Assembly: GCA_018365815.1 (NCBI GenBank)
Contig: JAGZJH010000004.1
Coordinates: 19,836-83,835, forward strand
DNA: 64,000 nucleotides
Reading direction: 5' to 3'
Source of the DNA: Erysipelotrichaceae bacterium
GTDB lineage: Bacteria > Bacillota_I > Bacilli_A > Erysipelotrichales > Coprobacillaceae
Shown here: in pieces, positions 25,562-35,573 of the stretch
How positions within the stretch are numbered: the stretch's first letter is position 1
Layout: each line of letters starts with the position of its first letter
Translations under genes and position numbers: made by a program
Notes under the pieces: generated by a model
The model's input: the letters and a program-made list of their open reading frames with translations, nothing else
Told to the model about the DNA's origin: nothing
Databases searched by the model: none

Positions 25562-26827
25562 TTATTCGCTATCATCTGCTACAAAACGATCAATTAATTT
25601 TTTTATCTTTCCTTCTCCGGTATTTGTATTAGATTTTGTTAATCCTTTAAATCTTAATGACATGGTATTTGTTATTTCTTCAACCATAATTGAGGGTTCT
25701 ATTTCTCCATATATCTTATTGCACTCTACTAAATAATAAATCAAACCTAAAGAAGCAACATAAGACATTTTTCTTACTCCGATGACTTGTGGGCGATAAG
25801 TTAACGTTGTTTTGTCTAATACATCAGTGGCAACATTTGCAAATCCATCGATTTCAGCACCACCACCAACAATAAATACTGGATAATCTTTATCCCCTAA
25901 TACGGACAATTTTTCTTTAACTTTCACCATTAAATCCTCAACCCCTTCATGAAGGAGCATTGCTAAATCGTATTTTGTATAATGAACTAGATCATTATCT
26001 ACTTTATTGGTATGAATAAGATCTTGTTCCTTCATTTCAACATGACAACTTCCGTATTTCACCTTATAAGTCTCTGCTTTTGCAAGTGGAATTTTCCAAG
26101 TAGAAGCAATTAATTTCGTTAAATCATATCCACCTACATTTACCATTGTTATATATTTTAAATAATTATCTTCAAAAAATGAAATTGTTGTTGAACGATG
26201 ACCGACATCAACTAAAACAGCTCCTTTTTCCATATTTACATCTGTTAATACTTCTTTGGCTTCACTATAAGCATTAATACAAATATCCATAATTTCAAGT
26301 TGACTTCCTTCCACTACACGGATATATGGATATAACACTTTTTTAGTTGTTGTAATCACTAAAACATCAACTTGTAAAGAATAGGCTTCTTTACCAATTG
26401 GATTTTGAGTCGTTGTTTGTTCATTGTAATGATATTTAATTGGAATTGTTGAAATGATTGTTTCATTTTTTTTCTTTTCAAAACGATTAGCTTTTTGAAT
26501 TGCCTTAACCACATCACTTTGACGAATTATATGATCTGTTGATAAAATTTGAACACTTCCTACCGTTGAATAAATACGACTCTGATTAGCCGGAATGTTA
26601 AGTAATACTCTTGTAATTTTAACTTTTAAACTGTCTTCTGCACTTTGAATAAGTTTTTGAATATCCTGTTTTACAGCCTCTTCATCAAGTATCAAACCTT
26701 TTTTAATTCCATGAGATGGTAAAATATTTGCAAACAGTACATGAACATTAGTATTAATCACTTCTCCAACAATTAATTTGATAGAAGAAGTGCCAATATC
26801 TAAACTTGCATAAATCTTTTTCATCAT
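25562..26827 (-). CDS. ftsA: cell-division protein FtsA
   Basis: This actin-like protein links FtsZ to the membrane. Visible motifs are the first phosphate-binding loop [15 protein letters not shown], the 1C domain after it, [14 protein letters not shown], the adenosine motif [13 protein letters not shown], and a C-terminal amphipathic helix ([11 protein letters not shown]) for membrane binding. The ATG at 26827 is chosen because AAAGGA stands seven bases before it; an in-frame start 13 codons upstream lacks a site. The terminator behind divIB means ftsA-ftsZ needs a promoter of its own between 26828 and 27075. Confidence 0.95.
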   Translation of the reverse strand: MMKKIYASLDIGTSSIKLIVGEVINTNVHVLFANILPSHGIKKGLILDEEAVKQDIQKLIQSAEDSLKVKITRVLLNIPANQSRIYSTVGSVQILSTDHIIRQSDVVKAIQKANRFEKKKNETIISTIPIKYHYNEQTTTQNPIGKEAYSLQVDVLVITTTKKVLYPYIRVVEGSQLEIMDICINAYSEAKEVLTDVNMEKGAVLVDVGHRSTTISFFEDNYLKYITMVNVGGYDLTKLIASTWKIPLAKAETYKVKYGSCHVEMKEQDLIHTNKVDNDLVHYTKYDLAMLLHEGVEDLMVKVKEKLSVLGDKDYPVFIVGGGAEIDGFANVATDVLDKTTLTYRPQVIGVRKMSYVASLGLIYYLVECNKIYGEIEPSIMVEEITNTMSLRFKGLTKSNTNTGEGKIKKLIDRFVADDSE

Positions 26828-27268
26828 TCCACCATCCTTTAACATACTTCCTTTTAATAATAGCATATTCTTTGATTTTTTTAAATACTTTTAATACTGT
26901 TTAAAGGATAATTTATATATTTTTATATCGACATTTTTTGATTATTTAAAAATTCTAAATCGATTGTAGATTTTCTTTATTCAATACAAGAAAGACTTTA
27001 AATTTTGATTAAACTTATCATGAAAATAAACTACTATCATCAATTACATAGTCATCATATATTATTGATTGATATAAAAAAAAGACTCCTATTTGAGCCT
27101 TTGGTATTTAATAAAATAATGTATCTAGTCATGTTTTAACGAGTCAAAACATTCAATAATTAATTTAAACTACACTTTTTATACTTTAAATATTCCTTAA
27201 TAAAACAATCTTATTGGCCTTTTGTAATATCCATTCACTTTTCTTATCTAAAATTAAATTCAAGTTTT
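26828..27268. other. AT-rich intergenic region between divIB and ftsA
   Basis: About 440 bases carry no open frame with a usable start. The part near 27076-27104 is a terminator for divIB. The stretch 26828-27075 must hold the ftsA-ftsZ promoter, but no -35/-10 pair stands out; TATTAT-like sequences are common here because of base composition. A second weak hairpin (TGTTTTAACGAGTCAAAACA, near 27133-27152) has no T run. Confidence 0.5.
27076..27104 (-). terminator. intrinsic terminator downstream of divIB
   Basis: AAGGCTC and GAGTCTT pair (one G-T) around a short loop, then eight T follow on the minus strand. It ends the murB-divIB transcript about 165 bases beyond the divIB stop, ahead of ftsA. 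Confidence 0.8.
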
Positions 27269-28039
27269 TTAGTCACAACTTCTTTTATACACATGACCTT
27301 TTAGATAGTCGAAATAACAATCATTTGGATTTTGACTAATCACCAGATTATAATTTTCTAATTGGTACACCATATCTTCAATTCTAACATAACTGATTTT
27401 ACTATCGTTACTCACTAACTTCACTCTTGAACAATCTGTTTCTAAAGGTTCAAAAATAATGTCAGATAATTGTGACCGAACAGACTCTGAAACCTGGATA
27501 TAATTAACTACAAATTCATTTAGATGTTCTTGATCAAAACCATTTAATCTAGGTAAGACTTGAATTTTTTTAATTAATGCTTCATCTGTAATCTCAAGAG
27601 TTTCCCCTGAATCAAAAATAACTTGAATCGTGTCTCCTTGATGATAAGCAATCGGCGTGTTTTCTGTAATTGTAATTTTTAAACCACCTAAAAATTGTTT
27701 TTTTACTTTAACAGATTTAACCCCACTAACTTGATTTAATTCTTTTTTGATCTTCGATGAAAAAATTAAACAACGGATACTGTTTTCAGTATAACTTAAT
27801 TGTTCTTTTAATAAATTTGAATTTACATATTGATTACCTGTAATTGTAATTTCATTTAATCTTGAATTTGGACTTGAAAAATAATAACAAATTCCTATGA
27901 TGATTAACGATAACATTAATAATCGCATTCTTCTTTTTCTTTTTTTTCTGCGATATTTTTTTTGAATGTTTTTAGCTGGGTTTTGATCATATTCATTAAT
28001 TACAGTCTTTTTGAGTCTTTTTCGTTTTTTTAGTCCCAA
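27269..28039 (-). CDS. divIB: cell-division protein DivIB (FtsQ)
   Basis: A strongly basic N-terminal cytoplasmic tail (KKRKRLKK, KKYRRKKRKRRM) precedes one membrane helix (LLMLSLIIIGICYYF). The POTRA domain (LNEITITGNQYVNSNLLKEQ) and a beta domain follow. DivIB works with FtsL and DivIC in the divisome. It overlaps the end of murB by ten bases, so the two are coupled, and it is the last gene of its transcript. Confidence 0.9.
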   Translation of the reverse strand: MGLKKRKRLKKTVINEYDQNPAKNIQKKYRRKKRKRRMRLLMLSLIIIGICYYFSSPNSRLNEITITGNQYVNSNLLKEQLSYTENSIRCLIFSSKIKKELNQVSGVKSVKVKKQFLGGLKITITENTPIAYHQGDTIQVIFDSGETLEITDEALIKKIQVLPRLNGFDQEHLNEFVVNYIQVSESVRSQLSDIIFEPLETDCSRVKLVSNDSKISYVRIEDMVYQLENYNLVISQNPNDCYFDYLKGHVYKRSCD

Positions 28040-28944
28040 TTCATAAATCTCACTTCTGTATAAAGTTCAATTCCAAATTGCGTTTTGACTGTATTTTGAA
28101 TATGTTCAATTAAACTACGAATATCTTTAGCAGAGGCATAACCTGTATTAATAATAAAATTTGAATGTTTGGTTGAAACTTTCGCATGCCCAATGCTAAA
28201 ACCTCTTAAATCGCATTCATCGATATATTGCCACGCTGCTTTATTTTCAGGATTTCTAAAAACACTACCAGCACTTGGACGATCCCAAGGTTGCGTAAGC
28301 ATACGTTTTTGTTTTCTTGAATCCATGACGTGTTTAATTTCTTCTTTATCTTTTGGTTGTAATTTAAATATTGCTTTTAAAACAACCCAATCTGGATGTA
28401 CTTGCATAATTGAATGGCGATAGCCAAATTCCATTTGTGTGTTATTTAATCGAATAACCTCACCTTCACTATTTAATATATATGCCTGTTCCAAAACTGC
28501 GCTTACATCACTTTTATAAGCACCGGCATTCATATAAACTACCCCACCTACACTAGCAGGAATACCTGAAATAAACTCAAGTCCCGATAGTCCGTGTTTC
28601 ATTGCCAATTGAGCCAATCTAATCACAGATACACCAGCATCAGCTTCAATACGATCGCCACTGACATTCGTATTTTTAAAACATTCATTTAATGAAATGA
28701 TAATGCCATCAAATTCTTTATCGGAAAATAATATATTTGAACCTTTACCAATCACATAATATGAAATTTGATGTTGTTTAACATATTGCATTAATTTTTG
28801 AAGCGCTAATGTATTTTCAACTTTAACATAAATTCTTGCTGGTCCACCCACTTTGTAAGTTGTATGTTTATACATTGGTTCAAATTCCAATATTTCACCT
28901 ACATTTAATTCTTTTAATTCTTCTACAATCACTTCAAAATTCAT
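28030..28944 (-). CDS. murB: UDP-N-acetylenolpyruvoylglucosamine reductase
   Basis: This FAD enzyme reduces UDP-GlcNAc-enolpyruvate to UDP-MurNAc. The FAD-binding motifs are YVIGKGSNILFSDKEFDG and GLEFISGIPASVGGVVYMNAG. The catalytic Ser is in AGSVFRNPENKAAW and the catalytic Glu in LYTEVRFMNWD. The short spacing is typical of the Firmicutes type. It lies between murG and divIB, as in Bacillus. Confidence 0.96.
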   Translation of the reverse strand: MNFEVIVEELKELNVGEILEFEPMYKHTTYKVGGPARIYVKVENTLALQKLMQYVKQHQISYYVIGKGSNILFSDKEFDGIIISLNECFKNTNVSGDRIEADAGVSVIRLAQLAMKHGLSGLEFISGIPASVGGVVYMNAGAYKSDVSAVLEQAYILNSEGEVIRLNNTQMEFGYRHSIMQVHPDWVVLKAIFKLQPKDKEEIKHVMDSRKQKRMLTQPWDRPSAGSVFRNPENKAAWQYIDECDLRGFSIGHAKVSTKHSNFIINTGYASAKDIRSLIEHIQNTVKTQFGIELYTEVRFMNWD

Positions 28945-28952
28945 ATTATCCT

Positions 28953-30044
28953 CTACTTTCTAATTAATTCGACTATTAAATCAGCAATATCTTGACAAGC
29001 ATTAGGGCGTCCTAAATTTTTGGCGTTTTCTTTTAAAGAATGGAACAATAAAGGTTGTGTCATAATTTCATCTATTTTGCTAAGTAGTTTGTTACTTGTC
29101 AACTCTTTTTCTTTAATCATCATCGCAGCGTTTTTGTTAACCAATTCCATTGCATTAAATTCTTGATGATTACTTGCGACATATGGACTTGGAATTAAAA
29201 TCATCGCACTTCCAATAGCAGTAAGTTCAGCAATTGTTGAAGCACCTGCACGAGATACTACAACATGACACATCTGAAGTAAACTTGGCATATCATCAAT
29301 ATATGGTACCAATTTCACATTCTTAGGTTGATTTTGACTGATTTTTGCTTTCATTTGTTCATAATTATTTTTACCGGTTACAAAAAGTAACTGATAATCT
29401 TTGTCTTTAATCTTATAAATCGCATCTTCAAGTGTTTGATTGACAGTTGAACTTCCTAAACTTCCCATGACAACTAATACTGTTTTTTTGTTAGGATCTA
29501 AACCATATCTTTTTAAAACATCTGGATTTTTAGGTTGGTTGACAACTTCGCTAGCACGTGGATTTCCAAGCAAATAAGTTTTATCACTTGGAAAATTAGA
29601 ATAAGCTAAATCATAACAACACACTATTTTATCTACTCGTTTAATTAAAATTTTATTAGCTAAACCAATGACTGAATTTTGTTCATGAATCATTGTTTTA
29701 ACATTCATTCGACTTGCGGAAAGTACAATAGAAGCACTGACGTATCCTCCAAAGCCAATAACTAAATCCGGTTTAAATTCTTTTACTATTTTTTTTGTAT
29801 GTCTAAGAGAATTAGCAAAAACTGCTAATGCTTTTGCTTTTTTTAACGGCGAACCTGTTAATCCTAAAACATGTACTCCTCGATATGGATACCCTAATTC
29901 AGGAATAACCTTTGATTCAAGACGATTTGTCGTACCGACAAACATACATTCAACATTTTCATAATGACTTTCTAAATATTTCGCAAGGGCAATGGCTGGA
30001 TATAAATGACCACCCGTACCGCCAGTTGCAAATATGATTTTCAT
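28953..30044 (-). CDS. murG: UDP-GlcNAc:lipid I N-acetylglucosaminyltransferase MurG
   Basis: MurG makes lipid II on the inner membrane face. The N-terminal motif IIFATGGTGGHLYPAIALAK, the second G-loop IGFGGYVSASIVL, the third VVMGSLGSSTVNQTL, and HVVSRAGASTIAELTAIGSA are all present. The ATG at 30044 is chosen because AAGGGGA lies seven to eight bases upstream; an ATG two codons earlier sits too close to it. The gene follows ftsW/spoVE. Confidence 0.96.
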   Translation of the reverse strand: MKIIFATGGTGGHLYPAIALAKYLESHYENVECMFVGTTNRLESKVIPELGYPYRGVHVLGLTGSPLKKAKALAVFANSLRHTKKIVKEFKPDLVIGFGGYVSASIVLSASRMNVKTMIHEQNSVIGLANKILIKRVDKIVCCYDLAYSNFPSDKTYLLGNPRASEVVNQPKNPDVLKRYGLDPNKKTVLVVMGSLGSSTVNQTLEDAIYKIKDKDYQLLFVTGKNNYEQMKAKISQNQPKNVKLVPYIDDMPSLLQMCHVVVSRAGASTIAELTAIGSAMILIPSPYVASNHQEFNAMELVNKNAAMMIKEKELTSNKLLSKIDEIMTQPLLFHSLKENAKNLGRPNACQDIADLIVELIRK

Positions 30045-30078
30045 ATTCATCTCCCCTTTACCCCAATAGTATAACATA

Positions 30079-31158
30079 TTATCTACTAAATTGTTCAATA
30101 TTTATTAATATTCCAATACAGGTCATCACTATCGTTAAACTAGTTCCACCATAAGACATAAGTGGTAAAGTTACCCCTGTTACGGGAAATAACCCAACCA
30201 CTACTCCTAAATTAATAATAATTTGAATACCTAGCATTGATGTAATTCCTAAAGCTAAAAAACTTCCAAACAAATCTTTTGCATCTGTTGCAATTTTTAA
30301 ACCACAAGTAATTAACAAACCATAAAGTATAATGACCAAACTACCTCCAATTAAACCAAATTCTTCACATAAGATTGCGAAAATAAAATCAGTTTGCGGT
30401 TCGGGTAAATAAAAGTGTTTTTGAATGCTATTATTAAATCCAACCCCCAATATTCCACCAGGACCAATCGCATAAAGTGATTGAATCATTTGAAAACCAC
30501 TTCCTAATGGATCTTGAAATGGATCTAAAAACGAAGTAATTCGTTTTAATCGATAAGGAGCAGATAAAATCAATCCCACAAATCCTAATACCCCTACTAA
30601 CCCTAATCCCGCAAAATATATAAACTTAAACGGTGAAGCCATTACCATTAATACGATACTTCCTAGCATAACCACACCCGTTCCAAAATCGGGTTGAAAC
30701 ATGATCAAAACAAATCCTAAAAATGCCACTCCTAATATTATTAAGGCATATTTTATTTTCTTTAAATAATGATAATAGACACTTAAATATTTAGCGGCAA
30801 AAATAATCATTCCGATTTTAAACAATTCTGAAGGTTGTAATGAAATTGAACCTATTGCAAACCAACTTCTAGATCCTCCTCTTACTTTTCCTAAACCTGG
30901 TATCAAAACTAAACCCAGTAAGATAAAACACACAACAAGGATTTTAAAAGCATGTTTTTCATAACAATGATAATCAATATGTATTGTACAAAACATACCA
31001 ATCATTCCAATAAACGCAAAGATTGCTTGACGCTTAATATAAAAAAACTCATCATTAAATTTTTCCAATGCCCAAATGTGACTTGAACTATATACCATTA
31101 ATAATCCAATCGATACAAGCACCATTGTACATAACCAAAGTTTTTTATTTTTCATCAT
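30079..31158 (-). CDS. SEDS-family glycosyltransferase, FtsW/SpoVE type
   Basis: This polytopic protein has about ten helices and polymerises lipid II with a partner class B PBP. Characteristic segments are PSELFKIGMIIFAAKYLSVY, FQPDFGTGVVMLG, FLPEPQTDFIFAILCEEFGL, and PVTGVTLPLMSYGGTSL. In Bacillus this slot holds spoVE, the sporulation partner of SpoVD. A terminator after murD and a sigma-E-like -10 element upstream make a SpoVE role possible here. The sequence alone does not separate FtsW from SpoVE, and no second copy lies in the window. Confidence 0.9.
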   Translation of the reverse strand: MMKNKKLWLCTMVLVSIGLLMVYSSSHIWALEKFNDEFFYIKRQAIFAFIGMIGMFCTIHIDYHCYEKHAFKILVVCFILLGLVLIPGLGKVRGGSRSWFAIGSISLQPSELFKIGMIIFAAKYLSVYYHYLKKIKYALIILGVAFLGFVLIMFQPDFGTGVVMLGSIVLMVMASPFKFIYFAGLGLVGVLGFVGLILSAPYRLKRITSFLDPFQDPLGSGFQMIQSLYAIGPGGILGVGFNNSIQKHFYLPEPQTDFIFAILCEEFGLIGGSLVIILYGLLITCGLKIATDAKDLFGSFLALGITSMLGIQIIINLGVVVGLFPVTGVTLPLMSYGGTSLTIVMTCIGILINIEQFSR

Positions 31159-31183
31159 ATCACCAATACAGTATATGTATCGA

Positions 31184-31191
31184 AGTGTATG
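31184..31191 (-). promoter_or_regulatory. sigma-E-like -10 element upstream of the SEDS gene
   Basis: On the minus strand CATACACT fits CATACAMT, the sigma-E -10 consensus as I recall it, 26 bases before the start codon and just behind the murD terminator. No good -35 (KMATATT) is seen at the right distance, so this is only a candidate. Confidence 0.25.
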
Positions 31192-31198
31192 AATAGTC

Positions 31199-31224
31199 TA
31201 AAAAAACCATCTTAAAGATGGTTT
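31199..31224 (-). terminator. intrinsic terminator of murD
   Basis: AAACCATCTT and AAGATGGTTT form a perfect hairpin followed by T7 on the minus strand. The stem includes the last codons and stop of murD and separates mraY-murD from the SEDS gene. Confidence 0.88.
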
Positions 31225-32546
31225 ACTATATCTTTAAAAACTTTACCTCGTTGTTCATAACCACTAAATTCATCAAAACTACTTGTTGAGGGAGAAAGTA
31301 ATACCACATCTCCGGCTTTAGATAATTGATGCGCTTTTAATATTGCTGCTTCCAAATTGTTTTCGTAGTATGGACTTTGTAAATCTCTAGCAAAACGTTT
31401 ACCTGCTTTTCCAAAACAAATTATTGCTTTAGCATTTACTAACAATGTTTTTAACGCACTCAAATCTAATCCTTTGTCAAATCCTCCTAATAAAATAATT
31501 AAAGGTTGTTTAAATGAATTAATCGCAACAATTGTGGAATCGACATTTGTTGCTTTTGAATCATTATAATACTTCACGCCATCTAATTCTCGAACAAATT
31601 CAATACGATGTTCTACACCTTTAAAATGAGCAAGCACACTTTGAATGGTACTTATTGGAATATCTAAACATTTAGCAATCATTAATGCAATCATCACATT
31701 TTGAACATTATGTTTTCCCACCATTAATAACTGATGCAAATCAAAGACAGGTTCATTATCATAAATAATCATCTCATCTTTAATACAAGCAGTCGTATTT
31801 TTTTCCATGGAAAAAGGAATTTGAGTCGCTTTAATTGGATATTTTTTTGTGTATTCTAAAATATTTTGATCATCTATATTTAATATAAAGAAATCCTCTT
31901 CTGTTTGATTTTGGTAAATCTTCATTTTAGAAGCGTAGTATTCATCTAGATTACGCATATAATCTAAATGATCAGGTGTAAGATTGATAATTGTTGCAAT
32001 TTCTGGTTTAAATTTGTCAATGTTTAATAATTGAAAATTAGACATTTCAAGTACAATATAATTTCCTTCATTTTCAATTAAATTTTCTTTTAAAGCTACT
32101 TCGCATAAAGGAATACCGATATTACCTGCAACAAATGTATTTGAATGACGTTTTTTGATAATTTCATATACTAATGATGTTGTCGTTGTTTTTCCATTTG
32201 TCCCTGTTATCGCAATATAGTGCTGTGGTTGACACACTTGATAAGCAAGTTCAATTTCAGTATAAATCGGAATTTTTCTTTCTTGTAAACGTAAAATAAA
32301 TGGTTGTGTGTATTTAATCCCCGGGTTTTTCACAACAAAATCAAAATCTCTTTCAAATAGCTCATCAGGTTGTCCACCTGCTACAATCTCAACTCCTAAT
32401 GCTTCTAATTCTTCTTTTTCTTGTAATTCTTCTAATGTTTTACTTTCATTAACGACTACTTGAGCGTGAAGATGACATAATAAACGTGTAGCCGCCATTC
32501 CACTTTTAGCCAAACCTAAAACAAGGACTTTTTTTCCTGTAAGCAT
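31212..32546 (-). CDS. murD: UDP-N-acetylmuramoyl-L-alanine:D-glutamate ligase
   Basis: MurD adds the D-Glu produced by MurI to UDP-MurNAc-L-Ala. The ATP loop is ITGTNGKTTTTSLVYE. Other Mur-ligase motifs are NLTPDHLDYM and YYNDSKATNVDSTIVAINSF. The N-terminal domain carries the GLAKSGMAATRLL nucleotide fold. The length of 444 is normal. It follows mraY by one base. Confidence 0.97.
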   Translation of the reverse strand: MLTGKKVLVLGLAKSGMAATRLLCHLHAQVVVNESKTLEELQEKEELEALGVEIVAGGQPDELFERDFDFVVKNPGIKYTQPFILRLQERKIPIYTEIELAYQVCQPQHYIAITGTNGKTTTTSLVYEIIKKRHSNTFVAGNIGIPLCEVALKENLIENEGNYIVLEMSNFQLLNIDKFKPEIATIINLTPDHLDYMRNLDEYYASKMKIYQNQTEEDFFILNIDDQNILEYTKKYPIKATQIPFSMEKNTTACIKDEMIIYDNEPVFDLHQLLMVGKHNVQNVMIALMIAKCLDIPISTIQSVLAHFKGVEHRIEFVRELDGVKYYNDSKATNVDSTIVAINSFKQPLIILLGGFDKGLDLSALKTLLVNAKAIICFGKAGKRFARDLQSPYYENNLEAAILKAHQLSKAGDVVLLSPSTSSFDEFSGYEQRGKVFKDIVNHL

Positions 32547-32547
32547 A

Positions 32548-33528
32548 TTATAACACTCCTAATACTATTCCAATAATCCCGCAAATAAATGCTCCAAACC
32601 AAAACGATAATACAACTTGTTGTTCTGTCCACCCTAATAATTCAAAATGATGATGAACTGGTGCCATTTTGAAAACACGTTTTCCAGTTAATTTAAAACT
32701 TGTAACTTGAATAATAACTGAAAGTGTTTCAAAAACAAATACTCCTCCCACAACAACAAGTAATAACTCTTGTTTTGAAAAAATAGCCAACACAGCTAAT
32801 AAGCCTCCTAATGATAATGATCCAACATCACCCATAAAAATTTTAGCCGGGTGATAATTAAACATCATAAATCCAAGTAATGCGCCAATGACTGCCATTC
32901 CATAAATACTTACTGCATACGTTTTTGTCATTAACCCAAAAATCACAAAAGGTGCAATAGCAACCATCGAAAGACCAGTTGCTAAACCATCTAATCCATC
33001 TGATAAATTGACACCATTTGACGTCGCTGTAAACATAAAATAAATTAAAATCGGATATAAGAAACCTAAATCTATTGATGTATGTAATACGGGTATTGTA
33101 ATCACTGAAGTAAACTCAGGAACAAATTGATTTGCTAAAACATAAAATACAATGGCTAAAATAGATTGTAATAAATACTTTTTTCCTGCTGATAACCCTA
33201 AGTTCGTCTTTTTAACAACGATTAAATAATCATCTAAAAAACCAATTAAACCATAACCTACAAATACTAAAGTAATTAAACTCACCATTGGATTTAAAAA
33301 GAATGACGGAAAAGTGATATAGACTGCAAGTACGCTTGCTAAAATAAAAACCACCCCACCCATTGTAGGTGTTCCACCTTTTATTTTATGACTTTCCGGT
33401 CCCTCTTCACGTTCAACCTGCCCAAATTTTAGTTCATGTAATTTTGGAATGAAACGTGGCATAGCGATAAATGTAATCATAAAACCTAATATAAAACTAA
33501 TGAATATTTTGAAAAATTCCATATTCAT
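32548..33528 (-). CDS. mraY: phospho-N-acetylmuramoyl-pentapeptide transferase MraY
   Basis: MraY makes lipid I in the membrane. About ten hydrophobic helices are seen. Catalytic motifs are LIGFLDDYLIVVKKTNLGLS, NLSDGLDGLATGLSM, and FKMAPVHHHFELLGW. The start has AAAGGGGGATGAAT. It has a promoter-like sequence upstream, after the spoVD terminator. Confidence 0.97.
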   Translation of the reverse strand: MNMEFFKIFISFILGFMITFIAMPRFIPKLHELKFGQVEREEGPESHKIKGGTPTMGGVVFILASVLAVYITFPSFFLNPMVSLITLVFVGYGLIGFLDDYLIVVKKTNLGLSAGKKYLLQSILAIVFYVLANQFVPEFTSVITIPVLHTSIDLGFLYPILIYFMFTATSNGVNLSDGLDGLATGLSMVAIAPFVIFGLMTKTYAVSIYGMAVIGALLGFMMFNYHPAKIFMGDVGSLSLGGLLAVLAIFSKQELLLVVVGGVFVFETLSVIIQVTSFKLTGKRVFKMAPVHHHFELLGWTEQQVVLSFWFGAFICGIIGIVLGVL

Positions 33529-33554
33529 CCCCCTTTTAATTTTCTAACATTAAC

Positions 33555-33583
33555 ATCTTAACATAATCTTTTACAATTGTAAA
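33555..33583 (-). promoter_or_regulatory. probable promoter of mraY-murD
   Basis: On the minus strand TTTACA (33578-33583) and TAAGAT (33555-33560) are 17 bases apart, between the spoVD terminator and mraY. The leader would be about 20 bases with an AAAGGGGGA site. Confidence 0.5.
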
Positions 33584-33605
33584 TCTTAACAAAAATTCAT
33601 CAAAA

Positions 33606-33630
33606 AGAAAAAAGGAGACTAATTGTCCCC
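33606..33630 (-). terminator. intrinsic terminator of spoVD
   Basis: GGGGAC and GTCTCC pair (one G-T) around a five-base loop and are followed by a T6 tract on the minus strand, overlapping the spoVD stop codon. Confidence 0.75.
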
Positions 33631-35526
33631 TAACATAATTACAATTTTACCCCCTTGTTCTAGTTTTTCATTTACTCGAGGTAATTGATCAATGACTACT
33701 TCTCCCTCACCTACAAATTCAAACTTGAAATAATCACTTTTCACTTCCTTTTTTGTTTTACCAACATACTGTTCAACAGTATACTTAGGTGTTTCAAGCC
33801 ATGTATACTCTTTTTCTTCTTGTTCACTTACTTTTGGCACTTCTAAAACATTTAATGTATCCACTAATATCTTTCTAGCAATAGGGGCAACAGTTGTCCC
33901 ACCATATTGCACACAATTTTTCGCATTATCCATTGCAATATATAACACAACCTGTGGATCATCAATTGGAGCAACTCCTAAAAAAGATAAAATATACCCA
34001 CCACCAACATAACTTCCATTGACTGCTTTTTGGGCAGTTCCAGTTTTTCCACCTATTCGATACCCTTCGATATAAGCATTTTTTCCTCCACCTTTAGTCA
34101 CTACACTTTCCAATGCTTCTCTAACTTGACTAGATACTTCTTCACTAATAACTTGTCTTACTTGATTTGTTTTTCCCTCATAAATAATATCTTTTGTACT
34201 AGGCTCAACAACTTTATCTAATATATAAGGCGTATTTAGATACCCACCATTCACACAAGCACTCACTGCACTTACTAATTGAATAGGGGTAATTGAAATT
34301 CCTTGACCAAAAGAAACCGTTGCTTGTTCAACTAAGCCAAAATCATCATAATCAAACATAATTCCGCTAGATTCTCCAATTAAATCTACACCGGTTTTTT
34401 TCGTTAAACCAAAATCATTCACATATTGATATAATTTATCTTTTCCCAAACGTCTACCAATTTCAACAAATCCCGGATTTGAAGAATTTTGTAATACTTC
34501 TTTAAATGTTTGCAGACCATGTCCTCCTTTTTTCCATGATTTAATCCTTGCGCCACCTACATATTCATACCCCTTATCGTAATAAGTATCTTTATTCATA
34601 TCAAATAACTTTTCATTTAAAGCACTGGCAAACGTAATTACTTTAAAAGTAGAACCGGGTTCATAACTTTTCCAAATCGGAATATTTTGATTATACGTAT
34701 CCGGATTAGCTTCTTGATAATGATTAGGATCAAAATCGGGTTTTGAACAAATGGCTAATATTTTTCCGGTTTTAGGCTCCATCATTAAAGCCCAAATTCC
34801 ATCAGGATTATAAGTTGCATAAGCATTATTTAATTCTCTTTCTACTATATCCTGTAGTCTTGTATCAATAGTTAATTGTATATCAAAACCACTAGTTGGA
34901 TAGGCATATTTAGAGGGATACATATTTAAATTATTTCCTTTAGCATCCATGTAATAATCAATACTTCCGTTTGAACCATTTAAATAATCATTGTACTTTA
35001 ACTCTAGACCTGCCAATCCTTGATTATCGATTCCTACAAACCCTAATGTTTGAGCTAAATAATTTCCATAAGGATAATATCTTAAAGTGTCTTTAATCAA
35101 ATAAACTCCAGGTAAGTTTAAATTTTTAATTTGTAAAGCTTTTTCATCACTCAATTGCCTTCCTTCAGGTGAAATGCGTTGAATTGAAACCTTTTTTGAA
35201 AATTTATCACATAATGCTTTTTCATCAGTTTCTAAAATTGGTGCAATTAAACTTGCATAACCTACAGGATCTTCAATTTGTGCAGGGATAACGACTAATG
35301 AAGCTGTCGTTAAATTTGTTGCAATGATATTACCATTTGTATCAATAATATCCCCACGATTTGCTTCAACTGGAAAACTCCGTTGCCACAATGTTGTGGC
35401 TTTTTGCGTAAGATTATTATATGAAACAACTTGCACATGAAATAGTTTAAGAATAATACAAATACAAAGAAAAATTGCGCCTATTTTTATGTATCTGATT
35501 TTTTTTGAAGTTATATTATAGACCAT
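33619..35526 (-). CDS. spoVD: SpoVD-like class B penicillin-binding protein
   Basis: A membrane anchor (residues 13-33) and dimerisation domain precede the transpeptidase domain with SxxK at Ser292-Lys295 (PGSTFKVI), SSN at 348-350, and KTGT at 494-497. One C-terminal PASTA domain follows. Bacillus SpoVD, for spore cortex, also has one PASTA domain and sits directly after pbpB. A terminator before and another after make it a single-gene unit, unlike the rest of the cluster. A division role cannot be excluded. Confidence 0.82.
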   Translation of the reverse strand: MVYNITSKKIRYIKIGAIFLCICIILKLFHVQVVSYNNLTQKATTLWQRSFPVEANRGDIIDTNGNIIATNLTTASLVVIPAQIEDPVGYASLIAPILETDEKALCDKFSKKVSIQRISPEGRQLSDEKALQIKNLNLPGVYLIKDTLRYYPYGNYLAQTLGFVGIDNQGLAGLELKYNDYLNGSNGSIDYYMDAKGNNLNMYPSKYAYPTSGFDIQLTIDTRLQDIVERELNNAYATYNPDGIWALMMEPKTGKILAICSKPDFDPNHYQEANPDTYNQNIPIWKSYEPGSTFKVITFASALNEKLFDMNKDTYYDKGYEYVGGARIKSWKKGGHGLQTFKEVLQNSSNPGFVEIGRRLGKDKLYQYVNDFGLTKKTGVDLIGESSGIMFDYDDFGLVEQATVSFGQGISITPIQLVSAVSACVNGGYLNTPYILDKVVEPSTKDIIYEGKTNQVRQVISEEVSSQVREALESVVTKGGGKNAYIEGYRIGGKTGTAQKAVNGSYVGGGYILSFLGVAPIDDPQVVLYIAMDNAKNCVQYGGTTVAPIARKILVDTLNVLEVPKVSEQEEKEYTWLETPKYTVEQYVGKTKKEVKSDYFKFEFVGEGEVVIDQLPRVNEKLEQGGKIVIMLGDN

Positions 35527-35548
35527 TTTATCACCAGTTTAATATATG

Positions 35549-35573
35549 AAAAAAGTAGGTCAAATAGACCTAC
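35549..35573 (-). terminator. intrinsic terminator of pbpB
   Basis: GTAGGTC and GACCTAC form a perfect stem with a five-base loop and a following T6 on the minus strand, at the pbpB stop and 23 bases before the spoVD start. Confidence 0.88.
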
